50,910 bases of DNA from an uncultured Clostridia bacterium. Its GTDB lineage: Bacteria > Bacillota > Clostridia > Christensenellales > Pumilibacteraceae. The notes beneath the pieces were generated by a model. It was given only the letters and a program-made list of their open reading frames with translations. It was not told the origin of the DNA and made no database searches. Of the stretch, positions 50,297 through 50,910 are shown in pieces. The first letter of the stretch is position 1; every line of letters begins with the position of its first letter. The position numbers were made by a program, and so were the translations under genes. The stretch covers positions 1 to 50,910 of the forward strand of contig CANQAE010000003.1 in the NCBI GenBank assembly GCA_947589465.1. Direction: 5' to 3'.

Positions 50297-50910
50297 TTTG
50301 TCACCTCGTCGAGAAAACTGTCGCCCGCCGTACTCTCTTTGTTTAGCCCAAGAAAATCAAGCGCCGTCGCAGAAACGTCCGAAAACGCGCGGACGTGAAG
50401 ATTAACGCCGCTCCTTATGCGGTCGCCGAATGTGAGCATGGGTACGTATTCGCGCGAATGGTCGGTGGAAGCGGTGGACGGATCGCAGCCGTGATCTGCC
50501 GTAATGATAGCCATATCCCCCTGTTTCATTGCCGCCGTAAACTCGCCGAGCCTTGCGTCGAACTGCGAAACGGCTTTCGCATATCCGCTCGCATCGTTGC
50601 GATGCCCGAACTGCGAGTCGAAATCAACGAGATTTACAAAGCATAGCCCTTCGAAATCTTCACCCGCAAGGCGAACGGTCTTGTCCATTCCGTCGTCGTT
50701 GCTCGTAGTTCGAAAACTTTTCGTTATCCCCTTGCCCGCAAATATGTCGTTTATTTTGCCGACGCCGATAACATCTTTGCCCGACTTTGCGATAAGGTCG
50801 CACATGGTGTCGCCGAATGGTGCGAGCGAAAAGTCGTGTCTGTTCGCCGTCCTCTCATACGGGTACGTCCCCTTGAACGGACGGGCGATCACTCTCCCCA
50901 CCCCGTACGG
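50293..50910 (-). CDS. deoB: Phosphopentomutase, C-terminal part (cut by window edge)
   Basis: About 205 residues of DeoB are present; the reading frame runs open past the right edge, so roughly the first half is outside the window. The visible part shows VGKINDIFAGKGIT, VNLVDFDSQFGHRND (metal-site DxxxGHR) and ADHGCDPSTASTDHSRE, the metal-binding DHG and H of the alkaline-phosphatase superfamily core. It interconverts ribose or deoxyribose 1- and 5-phosphate. An internal ATG at 50901 is not the start. The operon promoter lies upstream, outside the window. Confidence 0.95.
   Translation of the reverse strand, partial: PYGVGRVIARPFKGTYPYERTANRHDFSLAPFGDTMCDLIAKSGKDVIGVGKINDIFAGKGITKSFRTTSNDDGMDKTVRLAGEDFEGLCFVNLVDFDSQFGHRNDASGYAKAVSQFDARLGEFTAAMKQGDMAIITADHGCDPSTASTDHSREYVPMLTFGDRIRSGVNLHVRAFSDVSATALDFLGLNKESTAGDSFLDEVTK

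Overview
The window looks like chromosomal DNA of an anaerobic, low-to-moderate GC member of the Clostridia (Bacillota), probably a gut-type spore former or a relative of one. The evidence is a complete Spo0A, a class III anaerobic ribonucleotide reductase (NrdD/NrdG), a histidine-to-formate pathway that ends in formyl-THF synthetase, DUF1540, YitT and CtpE-like proteins, strong Shine-Dalgarno sites, and promoters that are often perfect TTGACA-17-TATAAT. No transposase, integrase, phage gene or CRISPR array was seen. Most genes lie on the minus strand; small plus-strand islands sit at 9.0-10.4, 27.5-27.8, 30.4-32.4 and 36.4-41.2 kb.

Layout: (1) 0-8.3 kb: tRNA-Ser(GGA), then a minus-strand DUF58 / InlB-repeat membrane protein / BatA-VWA / VWA-GATase operon without its usual MoxR ATPase, a hotdog thioesterase and an initiator tRNA. 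(2) 8.3-14.4 kb: ogt; a YhhQ-type queuosine-precursor transporter behind a preQ1-riboswitch-like leader, translationally coupled to an SDR; and a solute-binding lipoprotein coupled to a Cache hybrid histidine kinase. (3) 14.7-22.9 kb: a six-gene histidine degradation operon hutH-hutU-ftcD-hutI-fchA-fhs from one consensus promoter, predicted to turn histidine into glutamate, ammonia and formate with ATP made by Fhs running in reverse. (4) 23.1-30.1 kb: tRNA-Ser(GCT), yitT, a CtpE-like P-type ATPase, a DUF1540 gene, an ankyrin-like protein, a PH-like membrane protein and spo0A. (5) 30.4-36.2 kb: DUF3737 plus a MalY/PatB C-S lyase, and the overlapping operon ecfA1-ecfA2-ecfT-truA-flavodoxin-like gene. 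(6) 36.4-41.2 kb: parA without parB, an AraC regulator overlapping it by one base, and a 1051-residue protein that is a VanZ-family membrane protein split by about ten Ig-like (Big_2-type) domains. (7) 41.4-44.6 kb: an acyl carrier protein and nrdD-nrdG with NrdR-type boxes over the promoter. (8) 44.8-50.9 kb: an M18 aminopeptidase, a small conserved protein, and a tightly overlapped run deoB (cut by the window edge)-cdd-pdp-thiD-thiE-HAD phosphatase that joins pyrimidine-nucleoside salvage to thiamine synthesis.

The least ordinary items are the preQ1-like pseudoknot leader (8945-9027), the VanZ/Ig chimera in an operon with an orphan ParA and an AraC regulator, the MoxR-less VWA operon, the coupled binding-protein/hybrid-kinase pair, a probably leaderless ecfA1, palindromic operators lying exactly in the promoter spacers of ogt and the M18 peptidase, and degenerate 30-48 bp tandem repeats that sit just after stop codons at three places.
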